NCBI GenBank assembly: GCA_028288725.1
Contig: JAQGIC010000018.1
Span: 1-64,000, forward strand
Length of the DNA stretch: 64,000 nucleotides
DNA from: Rhodospirillales bacterium
GTDB taxonomy: Bacteria > Pseudomonadota > Alphaproteobacteria > ATCC43930 > CGMCC-115725
Reading direction: 5' to 3'
In this document: positions 25,271 to 33,436 of the stretch, in pieces
Layout: each line of letters starts with the position of its first letter
Position numbering within the stretch: the first letter of the stretch is position 1
The notes under the pieces: generated by a model
What the model saw: only the letters and a program-made list of their open reading frames with translations
Database searches by the model: none
What the model was told of the DNA's origin: nothing
Program-made: the position numbers and the translations under genes

Positions 25271-26662
25271 TCAGACCGGCGTCGCCGCGCCGGCCGCGTC
25301 GCGGAGCGCCGGCGTGACGTCGTCGAGAGCCTTACCGAGCCGTTCCACCATCGCATCGATCTGCGCGTCGCTGACGATGTAAGGCGGGCAGAAGCCGAGG
25401 ATATCGCCCATCGAGCGCACGACCAGCCCGTGGGAAGCCGCCGCCGCCTCGACCCGCGCACCGAGCTTGAGCGCCGGATCGAAGCGCCGCCGGCTCGCCC
25501 GGTCGGCCAGGAGTTCGACGCCGATCATCATGCCGCGGCCGCGCACATTGCCGACGTACGGGTTGGTCATCAGGCCCTCGAGACCGGCCATGAGGTTCGC
25601 ACCCTTGCGCCGGACTTCGGGGATGAGGTCCATCTCGTCGTAGACCTTGAGCGCTTCGAGCGCGATCGCGGCACCGACCGGATGGCCGGAATTGGTGAAG
25701 CCGTGACCGAACTGCTCGCCGGCATGATAGTCCGCGACGGCCTGGTAGACCCGGTCGCTCACGATCACGGCCGAGATCGGGAAATAGGACGACGACAGCG
25801 CCTTCGCCACGGACATCATGTCCGGCTTCATCCCGACCGTCTCGCAGCCGAACCAGTTGCCGGTACGGCCGAAGCCGCAGACGATCTCGTCGTCCAGCAT
25901 CAGGATGTCGTACCGGTCCAGGATCGGCTGGATCGCCTCGAAATAGCCCTTGGGCGGCACGACGATACCGCCGCCCGCGATGACCGGCTCGGCGATGAAG
26001 GCGGCGACGGTGTCCGCCCCCTCGGCGAGGATCGTCTGCTCCAGCTCGGCGGCCAGGCGCGCGGTGAAGGCTTCCTCGCTCTCGCCCGGCTGTCCCTCGC
26101 GGAGATGGTCGGGACACCGGACATGGATGAAGCCGGGCAAGGGCAGGCCGAATTCGCGATGCATGACCGGCAGGCCGCACATGCTGGCCGCCACGATCGT
26201 GCTGCCGTGGAAGCCGCGATCGCGGCTGATGATCTTGCGCTTGCCGGGCTTGCCGCGCGCCGTGTGATAGGTCCAGGCGAGCTTGACCATGGTTTCGTTG
26301 GCCTCGGAGCCCGAGGTGTTGAAGCACACGCGGTCGAGACCGGCCGGCGCCAGTTCGGCGAGCTGCCCGGCCAGATCGGCGACCACGTCCATCGAGCGAT
26401 GGGCGAAGGTGTGGTAGAAGCCGAGCTTCGCGAACTGGTCGGCGCCCGCCTTGGCGAGGCGCGGGTGATTGAAGCCGAGCGAGGCGCACCACAGTCCGGC
26501 CATGCCCTCGATATAGCGCTTGCCCGACACGTCTACGATCTCCGCCCCGTCGCCGTGGCTGACGATGACCGGCCCGTTTGCCTCATGTGCCCGCCAATCG
26601 GTGCGCGGATGCAGATGATGGGCGATATCGAGCGCGGCTTGCGAGTTTCGGCGGGCAGACAT
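25271..26662 (-). CDS. Class III (omega-amino acid) aminotransferase
   Basis: A 463-residue fold-type I, class III PLP aminotransferase of the omega-amino-acid:pyruvate type. Visible features are the PLP phosphate contact GSEAN (118-122), E225 in AEPVIAGGG, D258 (LDDEIVCGFGRTG) and the Schiff-base lysine K287 (VAKALSS). Members transfer terminal amino groups (beta-alanine, taurine, GABA, diamines) or amines to pyruvate or 2-oxoglutarate. GAGGAA lies eight bases before ATG 26662. Its placement between the binding protein and the permeases suggests that it acts early on the imported amine or amino acid. Confidence 0.92.
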   Translation of the reverse strand: MSARRNSQAALDIAHHLHPRTDWRAHEANGPVIVSHGDGAEIVDVSGKRYIEGMAGLWCASLGFNHPRLAKAGADQFAKLGFYHTFAHRSMDVVADLAGQLAELAPAGLDRVCFNTSGSEANETMVKLAWTYHTARGKPGKRKIISRDRGFHGSTIVAASMCGLPVMHREFGLPLPGFIHVRCPDHLREGQPGESEEAFTARLAAELEQTILAEGADTVAAFIAEPVIAGGGIVVPPKGYFEAIQPILDRYDILMLDDEIVCGFGRTGNWFGCETVGMKPDMMSVAKALSSSYFPISAVIVSDRVYQAVADYHAGEQFGHGFTNSGHPVGAAIALEALKVYDEMDLIPEVRRKGANLMAGLEGLMTNPYVGNVRGRGMMIGVELLADRASRRRFDPALKLGARVEAAAASHGLVVRSMGDILGFCPPYIVSDAQIDAMVERLGKALDDVTPALRDAAGAATPV

Positions 26663-26785
26663 GACGGGCTTCCTCAAGATGGAAATACGGACGTAAGAGG
26701 CCATTAGCGGACGGATGACGCGTCCGCGAGTGCGGTTGGGGGCGAAACGGTATGCGTTCGGCGGCGGTACGGAAGCCGGCTCGGC

Positions 26786-27571
26786 TCAGAAGGCCGGCAG
26801 CGAGGGCAGATCTTCGCCCACCCACTTCTTGTGGGTGTCGCTGAGCCAGCCGTCCTGCTTGTGCACGAAGATCCAGGTATTGATCCAGCGCATCAGGTCC
26901 GGCTCGCCGCGGCGGAGGCCGATACTGCCGTAGAGCGAGTTCAGCGCGAACTTGTTCTCGAGATTGCTGCTCGGGTTCTTTTTGATGATCTCGTCGTTGA
27001 TGGACTTGCCCCAGGCCGACGCATCGATCTGCCCGGACAGCAGCGCCTGGGCCGTCGAGGAATCATCCTCGAACCGCATGATCTGCGTACCCTTCGGCGC
27101 CCGTCGCGTGATCTGATCGTCCTGCAGGGTGCCGCGCGTCACGCCGACCCGGAGATCCTTCAGATCGTCGAGGGTTTTCACCGACTTGGCGCTCGGGGCG
27201 ATGACATACTGGCTATAGGCGAGGTAGGGGCTCGATAGACCGATCACCGCGGCGCGTTGCGGCGTCGGAGAGAGCGTGGCCACGACCATGTCGACCTTGC
27301 CCGACACCAGGGTCGGAATCCGGTTGGCGCCGGACACGATGACCAGCTCCAGCTCGACTCCGAGATCCGAGGCGATCCGCTTGGCCACGTCGATATCGTA
27401 GCCGACCGGCTGGTTGTTAGCATCGAGCGTGTCATAGGGCGGCAGATCGGTCTGAACCGCGATCAGAACCTTTTTGCGCTTCAGGATATCGTCGAGCTCG
27501 TCGGCCCTCGCCGCCGTCGCGTTCAGCGCGCAAGCGGCGACCATCAACATGGTCAGAAATTTCAGTCTCAT
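26786..27571 (-). CDS. Family 3 solute-binding protein
   Basis: A 261-residue periplasmic binding protein, signal peptide cleaved near residue 23 (NATAARAD). Binding-fold landmarks are VLIAVQTDLPPYDTLDANNQ and VGYDIDVAKRIASDLGV, with MVVATLSPTPQRA for the second lobe. AGGAG precedes ATG 27571. It supplies the permease pair 23875/24561 and lies between the dimethylformamidase-like large subunit and the class III aminotransferase. Confidence 0.92.
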   Translation of the reverse strand: MRLKFLTMLMVAACALNATAARADELDDILKRKKVLIAVQTDLPPYDTLDANNQPVGYDIDVAKRIASDLGVELELVIVSGANRIPTLVSGKVDMVVATLSPTPQRAAVIGLSSPYLAYSQYVIAPSAKSVKTLDDLKDLRVGVTRGTLQDDQITRRAPKGTQIMRFEDDSSTAQALLSGQIDASAWGKSINDEIIKKNPSSNLENKFALNSLYGSIGLRRGEPDLMRWINTWIFVHKQDGWLSDTHKKWVGEDLPSLPAF

Positions 27572-27629
27572 CCGGAAGTCTCCTGTTTGGGTCGGCTGAT
27601 TGATCAGCGCTTGGGTCGGTTGTTCGTGT

Positions 27630-29918
27630 TTATTCGGCGTCGTCCGGCAGGACGAAGGGCTTCGGATCGGCGAAGCGGCGGAGCACGTTGGTCGCGATGC
27701 GCGCCGCGTCATTGTCGAAACCGTCGATGCAGAGCGCGCCGGCATAGGCGATCGAGCCGGTCGTGAACACGGCCCCGCCCGAGCCGGTCTCGAAGAAGGT
27801 CATGTCCGCGCGGATCGCCGGATTGTGCAGCGGGCCGTTGGCGTTGTGGGAGATCGTGATCTCTTCGTTGACCAGTTCGTAGACGTTCGAATGCTCCTCC
27901 GAGCTCGCCAGCACCAGGGCATGCGCGGGCGTGCCGAGCTTTGGGTCGGCGCAGTCGATCTCCATCCCGGCGGCGCCGTCGCCCATGATGCCGTAATTGC
28001 CGAACAGCGTGCTCTCGACGCCCTCGAAGATGAAGGCGGCGCGCGGGTCGCGGCTTTCCGGGCGGCGGCGATAGTAGGACGAGGCATCGAAGCCCTGGGC
28101 GATGAAGCCGACGCCCGTGAGCCGGTTCGGGGCCCGGTTCTGGCGCCGCCACAGCCCGCCATATTCGCCCGTCGTGCTGTGGTAGTACTCGCCGGGCTCG
28201 GCGTCCCAGGCGCGTAGGCCGTCCTCGGCCCGGCGCACCTCGTAGACCCCCGGCGCCGTGGGATGGTGCGAGACACGCCAATAGAAGCCGTTGCCGCCCA
28301 TGTACATGAGCCGGCCGCCATCGTTGAGCCAGGCCTCGAGCCCGTCCAGCATCTCGGTCGTGTAGTATTCCGGATGGCTGCCGGTCACGACCACCTGATA
28401 ACCCTGGAGCGCCGCCGCGCCTTCGGCATGAAGGTCCTCGTCGGTGATCAGGTCGTAGCCGAGCCCGATCCGCTCCAGCCAGTCGATGATGAACAGGTCG
28501 GCCGTGAAGTTCCAAAGCCGGCCTGTGGTGCGCGTGTGGGTATGCGGCCGCAGGCGGGAAACATAGGCGACGCCGCTGCCGTCGCTGTGCCGGTCGTAGC
28601 AGGACAGGCCCAGGGGATGATCGAACAGCAGCTGGTCGATGTCGTCCATGACCAGGAGCTTGCCCTGCGAGACCTCCCATATGTCCGTGGTGAGGCGCGC
28701 CTTGAGGTTGGCATAGACGGCGTAGGTGGCCGTAGCCGCCAAATAGGCGACTGGCGACCGGCGTTCGCCCTGGGGCGGGCGGACGTAGAAGGGCACCTGG
28801 AAAGAGGCACCCTCGGCCTCGAGCAGCGCCGCATAGACGCCGCTGCCGAGGTCGGCCGGTACGGTCAGCGTGAAATCAGTATCCCAGCCGCAGTCGTGCA
28901 GGTCGTCGTCATGGAAATGGACGGCGCCGTACTGCGCCGGCGCCTGCTTCCAATCCATCTCGCTGCCGTCCCAGTTATGGCCGGTGGCGGCCCGGGTCGG
29001 CATGTTGAAGAATTGGCCGTCGAGCCCGCGCGGTCCGCGGTCGCGGATCGCTTCGGTCGTCATGTCGAGGGCGAAGTCCCACGCGCCGACGACGGCGTCC
29101 GCGAGCGCCACCGGCACGTCGAGTGCGCCGAACTGCTCCAGCTCCGTCTCCCCGAGCGTACGCGACGCGAGGCGGGGCCGATCGATCTTACCGTTGAAAT
29201 GGCAGGCGGTCCGGAACGGCGCCGCCCGTCCCGGCAGGCCGTCGGCGATCGGCCAAGCGGCGAAGCTCACGCCCGGGGCACCGCCGCGCGGCGTGAAATC
29301 GAGGCGCTGGCGAACGGTCACGCGGTCCTGCGCGACGAAGCCGTGGAGCTCGATCGGCTCCTGGCTGAGCGTGACCTCGCCGCTCGCGCGGTCGAAGTGG
29401 GCGGCGATCCGGTACCAGGTGCGCCGGATCAGCGGCGTGCCCGTCGAGAGCGCGATGGTGCGGCCGGCGCCGTCGCCGGCCTGGAGCCGCAGCGCTCCCG
29501 TCTCGTCCAGTTCAAGGCCGAAGCCGCCGCGCGTCGCCTCCGACCAGGTGCCCAGGATGGCCTGACGTCCGCGGCCCGGGAGCGAGGGCCAGATCATCGC
29601 CTGGAGCGTGAGGCCCTGCGCGGTATCGAGCAGGCCTTCCGCCGGGACAAAGCCCCAGGAGCCGATGGCGATCTCCTGCACGCGGCCGGGGTAGGTACCG
29701 GTGACGCCGGTCTCGACCGGCTCCACGCGCATGGGCGGTGCCGCCTTGCCCGCGGCCGGCGCCAACAGACGGACGATGCTGCCGCGGTATTGGGTCGCCC
29801 CGTGGCAGCTCACCTTGAAGCCGATGGAAGCGCCCGGCCGGACGCTCAGCCGGTCGGTATAGCCCATGATCTGCGGCCGGCTCACCGGTGCAGCCTTCTC
29901 ATTCCGCTCAATCGACAT
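27630..29918 (-). CDS. dmfA2: N,N-dimethylformamidase-like large subunit
   Basis: A 762-residue protein that I recognise as a homologue of the large subunit of N,N-dimethylformamidase, the enzyme that splits DMF to dimethylamine and formate; the characterised large subunit is of the same size. An N-terminal region and a concanavalin-like region (about 80-290, with WYRIAAHFD) precede the catalytic C-terminal half. The known Paracoccus enzyme has a mononuclear iron held by two tyrosines and one glutamate; plausible equivalents are Y399 (ATATYAVYA), Y441 (LSCYDRHSDG) and E517 (GSHPEYYT), assigned by motif only. No signal peptide. It overlaps the small-subunit gene by 11 bases. The substrate here need not be DMF; the operon suggests an N-substituted amide of an amine or amino acid. 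Confidence 0.87.
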   Translation of the reverse strand: MSIERNEKAAPVSRPQIMGYTDRLSVRPGASIGFKVSCHGATQYRGSIVRLLAPAAGKAAPPMRVEPVETGVTGTYPGRVQEIAIGSWGFVPAEGLLDTAQGLTLQAMIWPSLPGRGRQAILGTWSEATRGGFGLELDETGALRLQAGDGAGRTIALSTGTPLIRRTWYRIAAHFDRASGEVTLSQEPIELHGFVAQDRVTVRQRLDFTPRGGAPGVSFAAWPIADGLPGRAAPFRTACHFNGKIDRPRLASRTLGETELEQFGALDVPVALADAVVGAWDFALDMTTEAIRDRGPRGLDGQFFNMPTRAATGHNWDGSEMDWKQAPAQYGAVHFHDDDLHDCGWDTDFTLTVPADLGSGVYAALLEAEGASFQVPFYVRPPQGERRSPVAYLAATATYAVYANLKARLTTDIWEVSQGKLLVMDDIDQLLFDHPLGLSCYDRHSDGSGVAYVSRLRPHTHTRTTGRLWNFTADLFIIDWLERIGLGYDLITDEDLHAEGAAALQGYQVVVTGSHPEYYTTEMLDGLEAWLNDGGRLMYMGGNGFYWRVSHHPTAPGVYEVRRAEDGLRAWDAEPGEYYHSTTGEYGGLWRRQNRAPNRLTGVGFIAQGFDASSYYRRRPESRDPRAAFIFEGVESTLFGNYGIMGDGAAGMEIDCADPKLGTPAHALVLASSEEHSNVYELVNEEITISHNANGPLHNPAIRADMTFFETGSGGAVFTTGSIAYAGALCIDGFDNDAARIATNVLRRFADPKPFVLPDDAE

Positions 29919-30210
29919 CGAGATCCCGCCCCGTCAGCAATTTCCAGCGCAGCTTGAACACCAGCCACTCCGCCTCGCGGATGTCGGTGAAGACATGCTC
30001 CGGCACGAGCTCCGGGCGCACAGGCGAGCCGGTCATGCGCGCCAGCACCCATTCTTCCTGCGGCTTGGTCGTCACCAGCAGATGCTTGCCTTCGATCGGC
30101 AGACCGCGCATCACCGACAGCACGGCCTGCAGGTCCGGACTGTGCCGGCCATACGGCTTTCTCTTGAACTCAAGCGCCAGATCAGTGCGATCCGGATCGA
30201 TCTTGAACAT
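29908..30210 (-). CDS. dmfA1: N,N-dimethylformamidase-like small subunit
   Basis: A 100-residue protein matching the small subunit of dimethylformamidase-type enzymes, which packs against the large subunit in an alpha2beta2 unit. The conserved core is HSPDLQAVLSVMRG, GKHLLVTTKPQEEWVLARM and the C-terminal EAEWLVFKLRWKLLTG. The characterised Paracoccus-type subunit is about 132 residues as I recall, so this one is shorter at its ends. AAGGGA lies eight bases before the ATG. It is the first gene of the 13-gene leftward operon, and its 3' end overlaps the large-subunit gene by 11 bases. Confidence 0.82.
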   Translation of the reverse strand: MFKIDPDRTDLALEFKRKPYGRHSPDLQAVLSVMRGLPIEGKHLLVTTKPQEEWVLARMTGSPVRPELVPEHVFTDIREAEWLVFKLRWKLLTGRDLDVD

Positions 30211-30340
30211 AAAATCATCCCTTTATTCTCGGATGACGCAAGATTTTCGGCGCGATACTAGAGGCACACGACGAAATTCATATGGATATTGGACTATTAT
30301 TTATTGACCAGCGGGGGCCTGAACTGACAAAGTGGCGCCT

Positions 30341-30393
30341 CTGGTTATCCAGTCTGGAGCAGCCAAATTGGCTGACCAAACTGGTAATACCAG
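30341..30393. promoter_or_regulatory. Cluster of palindromes, putative FadR-type operators
   Basis: Three adjacent symmetric elements lie between the dmf-like operon and the divergent regulator: CTGG-TTAT-CCAG (30341-30352), CAGCCAA-A-TTGGCTG (30360-30374) and CTGGT-AAT-ACCAG (30381-30393). The last fits the TGGTnnnACCA pattern known for FadR-subfamily GntR operators. They end about 50 bases before the regulator start, where they could control both directions. Confidence 0.65.
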
Positions 30394-30445
30394 ATTGAAC
30401 CCGACTCATTGCAGGGGTCAAGTTGAATTTTGAGGAGCCGAAAAA

Positions 30446-31123
30446 ATGAACGGGCGACGGAGCTATCAGACGATCGCGAGCCAAATCGAGGCGCTGATCC
30501 GCACCAAGTACGAAATCGGCGACCGCCTGCCCGGCGAGCGCGATCTGGCCAAGCGCTACAACGTCAGCCGCCCGACGGTGCGCGAGGCAATCGTCAGCTT
30601 GGAAATTGGCGGGCTCGTCGATGTCAAGACCAACAGCGGCATCTATGTGGCCGCGCGCTCCGCGTCTCCGCCGGGAGGGGATCCGGGCCCGCCGCCGTTC
30701 GAGATACTGAAGACCCGTATGATCGTCGAGCCGGAAGTGGCGGCGCTCGCGGCGGAGCATGCCGTGGCGGAAGACTTCCAGAAGATGGAGACGGCCCTCT
30801 CCCAGATGCGCGAGGAGGATGCGCGCAACGAACCGACCGAACTCGGCGACCGGATGTTCCACTGCGCGCTCGCCCAGGCCTGCGGCAACGGCATGCTGAT
30901 CGAATTGGTCGAACTCCTCTGGGACCGGCAGCAGAAGAGTGAGATGTGGCTGAAGGCCGACTCCCACGGGCGGACGCCCGAGTTGCGCCCGTCCTGGGTC
31001 GCCGACCATCTGGCGGTTTTCGGCGCGCTCGAGCGGCGCGACGGCAAAGGCGCACGCGATGCGATGACCCATCATTTGGAACGGGTCTGGGAAATCCTGC
31101 TCGAAGCCGGTGCGCCAGAATAA
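30446..31123 (+). CDS. GntR-family regulator, FadR (FCD) subfamily
   Basis: A 225-residue transcription factor. The winged helix-turn-helix occupies residues 7-69 (GERDLAKRYNVSRPTVREAI); the all-helical FCD effector domain spans about 85-215, with the acidic/histidine metal set hinted by GDRMFH, ADHLAVF and THHLERV. GAGGAG lies eight bases before the ATG. It is divergent from the dimethylformamidase-like operon and separated from it by clustered palindromes, so it is the obvious candidate regulator of that operon. It converges on leuD-like gene 31165. Confidence 0.92.
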   Translation: MNGRRSYQTIASQIEALIRTKYEIGDRLPGERDLAKRYNVSRPTVREAIVSLEIGGLVDVKTNSGIYVAARSASPPGGDPGPPPFEILKTRMIVEPEVAALAAEHAVAEDFQKMETALSQMREEDARNEPTELGDRMFHCALAQACGNGMLIELVELLWDRQQKSEMWLKADSHGRTPELRPSWVADHLAVFGALERRDGKGARDAMTHHLERVWEILLEAGAPE

Positions 31124-31164
31124 CAGTCCAGTGCGGCCACTCGTGGGACCTTGCCGCACCGACG

Positions 31165-31764
31165 TCAAGCCAGCCAGGGGTTCTCCCGGAGATAGCCGCG
31201 CTCGAATTGCTTGATCGCCTCGCGCGCCTGGAGCGTTGTCCCGACGGCATCGAGACCGAGCACCAGGGATTCCTTGCGCCCGGATTCGATATCGAAGGCG
31301 ATGCGCAAGCCGCTGGGCGCCGTGATCGTCTGGTTCGGAAGATCGATGGTTAATTCGGCGGAGGCGGGGTTGGAGACGACCGCGGTCAGCGTTTCGATCT
31401 GATCGGGTTCGAGAGTGATGGCCAAGAGGCCGTTATGGGCGCAGTTATCGAAGAAGATGCCGGCGAAGCTGGTGCCGATCAGAGCGCGAATGCCGAACTG
31501 CCCGAGCCCCCAGACGGCATGCTCGCGGCTCGACCCGCAGCCGAAGTTCGGCCCCACCACGAGAAAGCGCGCCTCCCGCCAAGGGTTCCGATTGAGGACG
31601 AAATCCGCCTTGGACGTCCCGAAGCGCAGATCGTGGAACACGCCGTCGCGCAAACCGCTCCGGTCGACGCCTTTGAGGAACTGCTTCGGCATGATCACGT
31701 CGGTGTCGACGTTGGAGGCCGGCAGGGAGGCCGCGATACCGGTGACGATGGCAAAGGACTGCAT
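31165..31764 (-). CDS. leuD: 3-isopropylmalate dehydratase small subunit (LeuD-like)
   Basis: A 199-residue swivelling-domain subunit of the aconitase family. The substrate-binding block is NVDTDVIMPKQFLKGVDRSG near residue 20 and the strong motif GCGSSREHAVWGLGQFGI near 80. It forms the dehydratase with the LeuC-like subunit encoded two bases upstream. The location beside a hydroxycarboxylate transporter opens the possibility that it acts on citramalate/citraconate or a related acid instead of isopropylmalate; sequence alone does not settle this. Confidence 0.88.
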   Translation of the reverse strand: MQSFAIVTGIAASLPASNVDTDVIMPKQFLKGVDRSGLRDGVFHDLRFGTSKADFVLNRNPWREARFLVVGPNFGCGSSREHAVWGLGQFGIRALIGTSFAGIFFDNCAHNGLLAITLEPDQIETLTAVVSNPASAELTIDLPNQTITAPSGLRIAFDIESGRKESLVLGLDAVGTTLQAREAIKQFERGYLRENPWLA

Positions 31765-31766
31765 GA

Positions 31767-33191
31767 TCACTCCCCTTCGACGGCGCGACGGGTGTCCGTC
31801 AGCCGGCCGGCAATGGCGGCGGCGGCGACCATTGCCGGGCTCATCAGATGGGTGCGCCCGCCCGCCCCCTGGCGCCCCTCGAAATTGCGGTTGGTGCTGG
31901 AGGCACAGCGCTCGCCGACGCCGAGCACGTCGTCGTTCATCGCCAGGCACATCGAGCAACCGGATTGACGCCATTCGAAGCCGGCGTCGAGAAACACCCG
32001 ATCGAGCCCCTCGGCCTCGGCCTGGCGCTTCACCGTGCTCGATCCCGGCACCACCATCGCCCGCACGCCGCTCGCGACATGGCGGCCGCGCACAACCGCG
32101 GCCGCATCGCGCAAATCCTCGATGCGGGCATTGGTGCAGGAGCCGATGAAGGCCCGGTCGATCACGATGGTATCGAGCGGCATGCCGGGCGCCAGGCCCA
32201 TGTAGGCCAGCGCGCGTTCCATGTCGCGACGCCGGTCGGGATTGGTTTCCAGCACCGGATCGGGCACCTTCATGCTGATCGGCGCCGCCTGATCGGGGCT
32301 GGTGCCCCACGTCACCATCGGCTCGATATCGCTCGCGGGGAGCACCACCTCCTGGTCGAAGACGGCGTCGGCGTCACTCTCGAGCAACCGCCACGCCGCC
32401 ACTGCCTGGTCCCAAAGCCGGCCTTTCGGCGCGCGTGGCCGGCCCTTGATATATTCGAACACGCGCTGGTCGGGCGCCACCAGCGCACCCCGCGCGCCCG
32501 CCTCCACCGCCATGTTGCATATCGTCATCCGCCCCTCGACACTGAGCGACGAGATGGCCGAGCCGGCGAATTCGATCGCGTAGCCGGTCGCGCCGGATGC
32601 CCCAATCCGGCGGATCAGCGCCATCACCACATCCTTGGCGCGGACCCCCGGCGCCAAGTCGCCGTCAACGGTGACGCGCATGGATTTCAGCCGTTTGTAG
32701 ACCAGCGTCTGCGTCGCCAGGTAGTGCTCGATATCCGATGTGCCGATGCCGAAGCCCAGCGTGCCGAAGGCGCCGTAGGTCGTGGTGTGACTGTCGCCGG
32801 CGGCGATGACCATCCCCGGCAGGACGAGACCTATCTCCGGCATCACGACATGCTCGATTCCCTGCAGCGGATGCAGGACGTCGAACAGCTCGATGCCGAA
32901 GTCGCGGCAGTTTTCGGCAAAATATTCGGCCTGCCGCGCGGCGCCCGCGTCCGGCATGGCCGCGACCCGGTGGCTCGCCGTCGGGTTGACATGGTCGACG
33001 GTCCCGAGGGACGCGCCTGGCCGCCACGCCGGCCGGCCGGCCTCTCGCAGCGCGGTAAAGGCCTGCGGACTGGTGTACTCGTTGAGCACCGTGCGATCGA
33101 TGTAGAGCAGAACCCGGCGCCCGTCCGCATCGAGATGCCGGACCGTATGCGAGTCGACGAGCTTGTCATACAGCGTTCGCGCAAGCGCCAA
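31767..33191 (-). CDS. leuC: 3-isopropylmalate dehydratase large subunit (LeuC-like)
   Basis: A 474-residue aconitase-family large subunit carrying the [4Fe-4S] cluster. Cluster cysteines are in [12 protein letters not shown] and [10 protein letters not shown], with [12 protein letters not shown] near residue 135. The best start is the TTG at 33191, giving [15 protein letters not shown] like other LeuC proteins, with GGGGGAGG five bases upstream; the longer frame to 33299 is not needed. It forms an operon with LeuD (two-base gap) and is divergent from the 2-hydroxycarboxylate transporter. Confidence 0.88.
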   Translation of the reverse strand: MALARTLYDKLVDSHTVRHLDADGRRVLLYIDRTVLNEYTSPQAFTALREAGRPAWRPGASLGTVDHVNPTASHRVAAMPDAGAARQAEYFAENCRDFGIELFDVLHPLQGIEHVVMPEIGLVLPGMVIAAGDSHTTTYGAFGTLGFGIGTSDIEHYLATQTLVYKRLKSMRVTVDGDLAPGVRAKDVVMALIRRIGASGATGYAIEFAGSAISSLSVEGRMTICNMAVEAGARGALVAPDQRVFEYIKGRPRAPKGRLWDQAVAAWRLLESDADAVFDQEVVLPASDIEPMVTWGTSPDQAAPISMKVPDPVLETNPDRRRDMERALAYMGLAPGMPLDTIVIDRAFIGSCTNARIEDLRDAAAVVRGRHVASGVRAMVVPGSSTVKRQAEAEGLDRVFLDAGFEWRQSGCSMCLAMNDDVLGVGERCASSTNRNFEGRQGAGGRTHLMSPAMVAAAAIAGRLTDTRRAVEGE

Positions 33192-33338
33192 GGCGGCCTC
33201 CCCCGATGAAATCTTTCCCGTGAAGCGACCGGGTCGGGCGGCGGTCGGCCCGTACAATCGCAACCGCCCGCTCGCCAGGACCAAGCCTGCTCTGAGCAAG
33301 AAACACGTTTGTATCGAAAAGCGTCATGCAAGCTTCGC

Positions 33339-33348
33339 ATCAATTGAT
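33339..33348. promoter_or_regulatory. ATCAATTGAT palindrome in leuC/transporter promoter region
   Basis: A perfect 10-base palindrome lies in the 245-base divergent region between the LeuC-like gene and the transporter, about 90 bases before the transporter ATG. It could be a binding site for a regulator not encoded next door. The rest of the region holds no recognisable gene. Confidence 0.35.
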
Positions 33349-33436
33349 CCGCCATTGGCCTTGGCCATCGCCTCCGGCGTCCGCCTAAACTTCCTCCAAA
33401 CCGTCGACAGAGCGGGCCACACCGCGAGGAAGCGCC

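Noticed and set aside
23875-25461. A 528-codon minus-strand frame that would fuse a long N-terminal part to the second permease
   Set aside because: The extra part overlaps the other permease in a different frame and is arginine-rich without motifs. The ATG at 24546 gives a normal-sized permease.
28263-29957. A 564-codon plus-strand open frame opposite the DMFase-like large subunit
   Set aside because: It has no recognisable motifs and arises from codon bias of the true gene on the other strand.
33192-33299. Longer N-terminus for the LeuC-like protein
   Set aside because: The added residues do not match LeuC, and a TTG at 33191 with a strong ribosome binding site gives the standard N-terminus.
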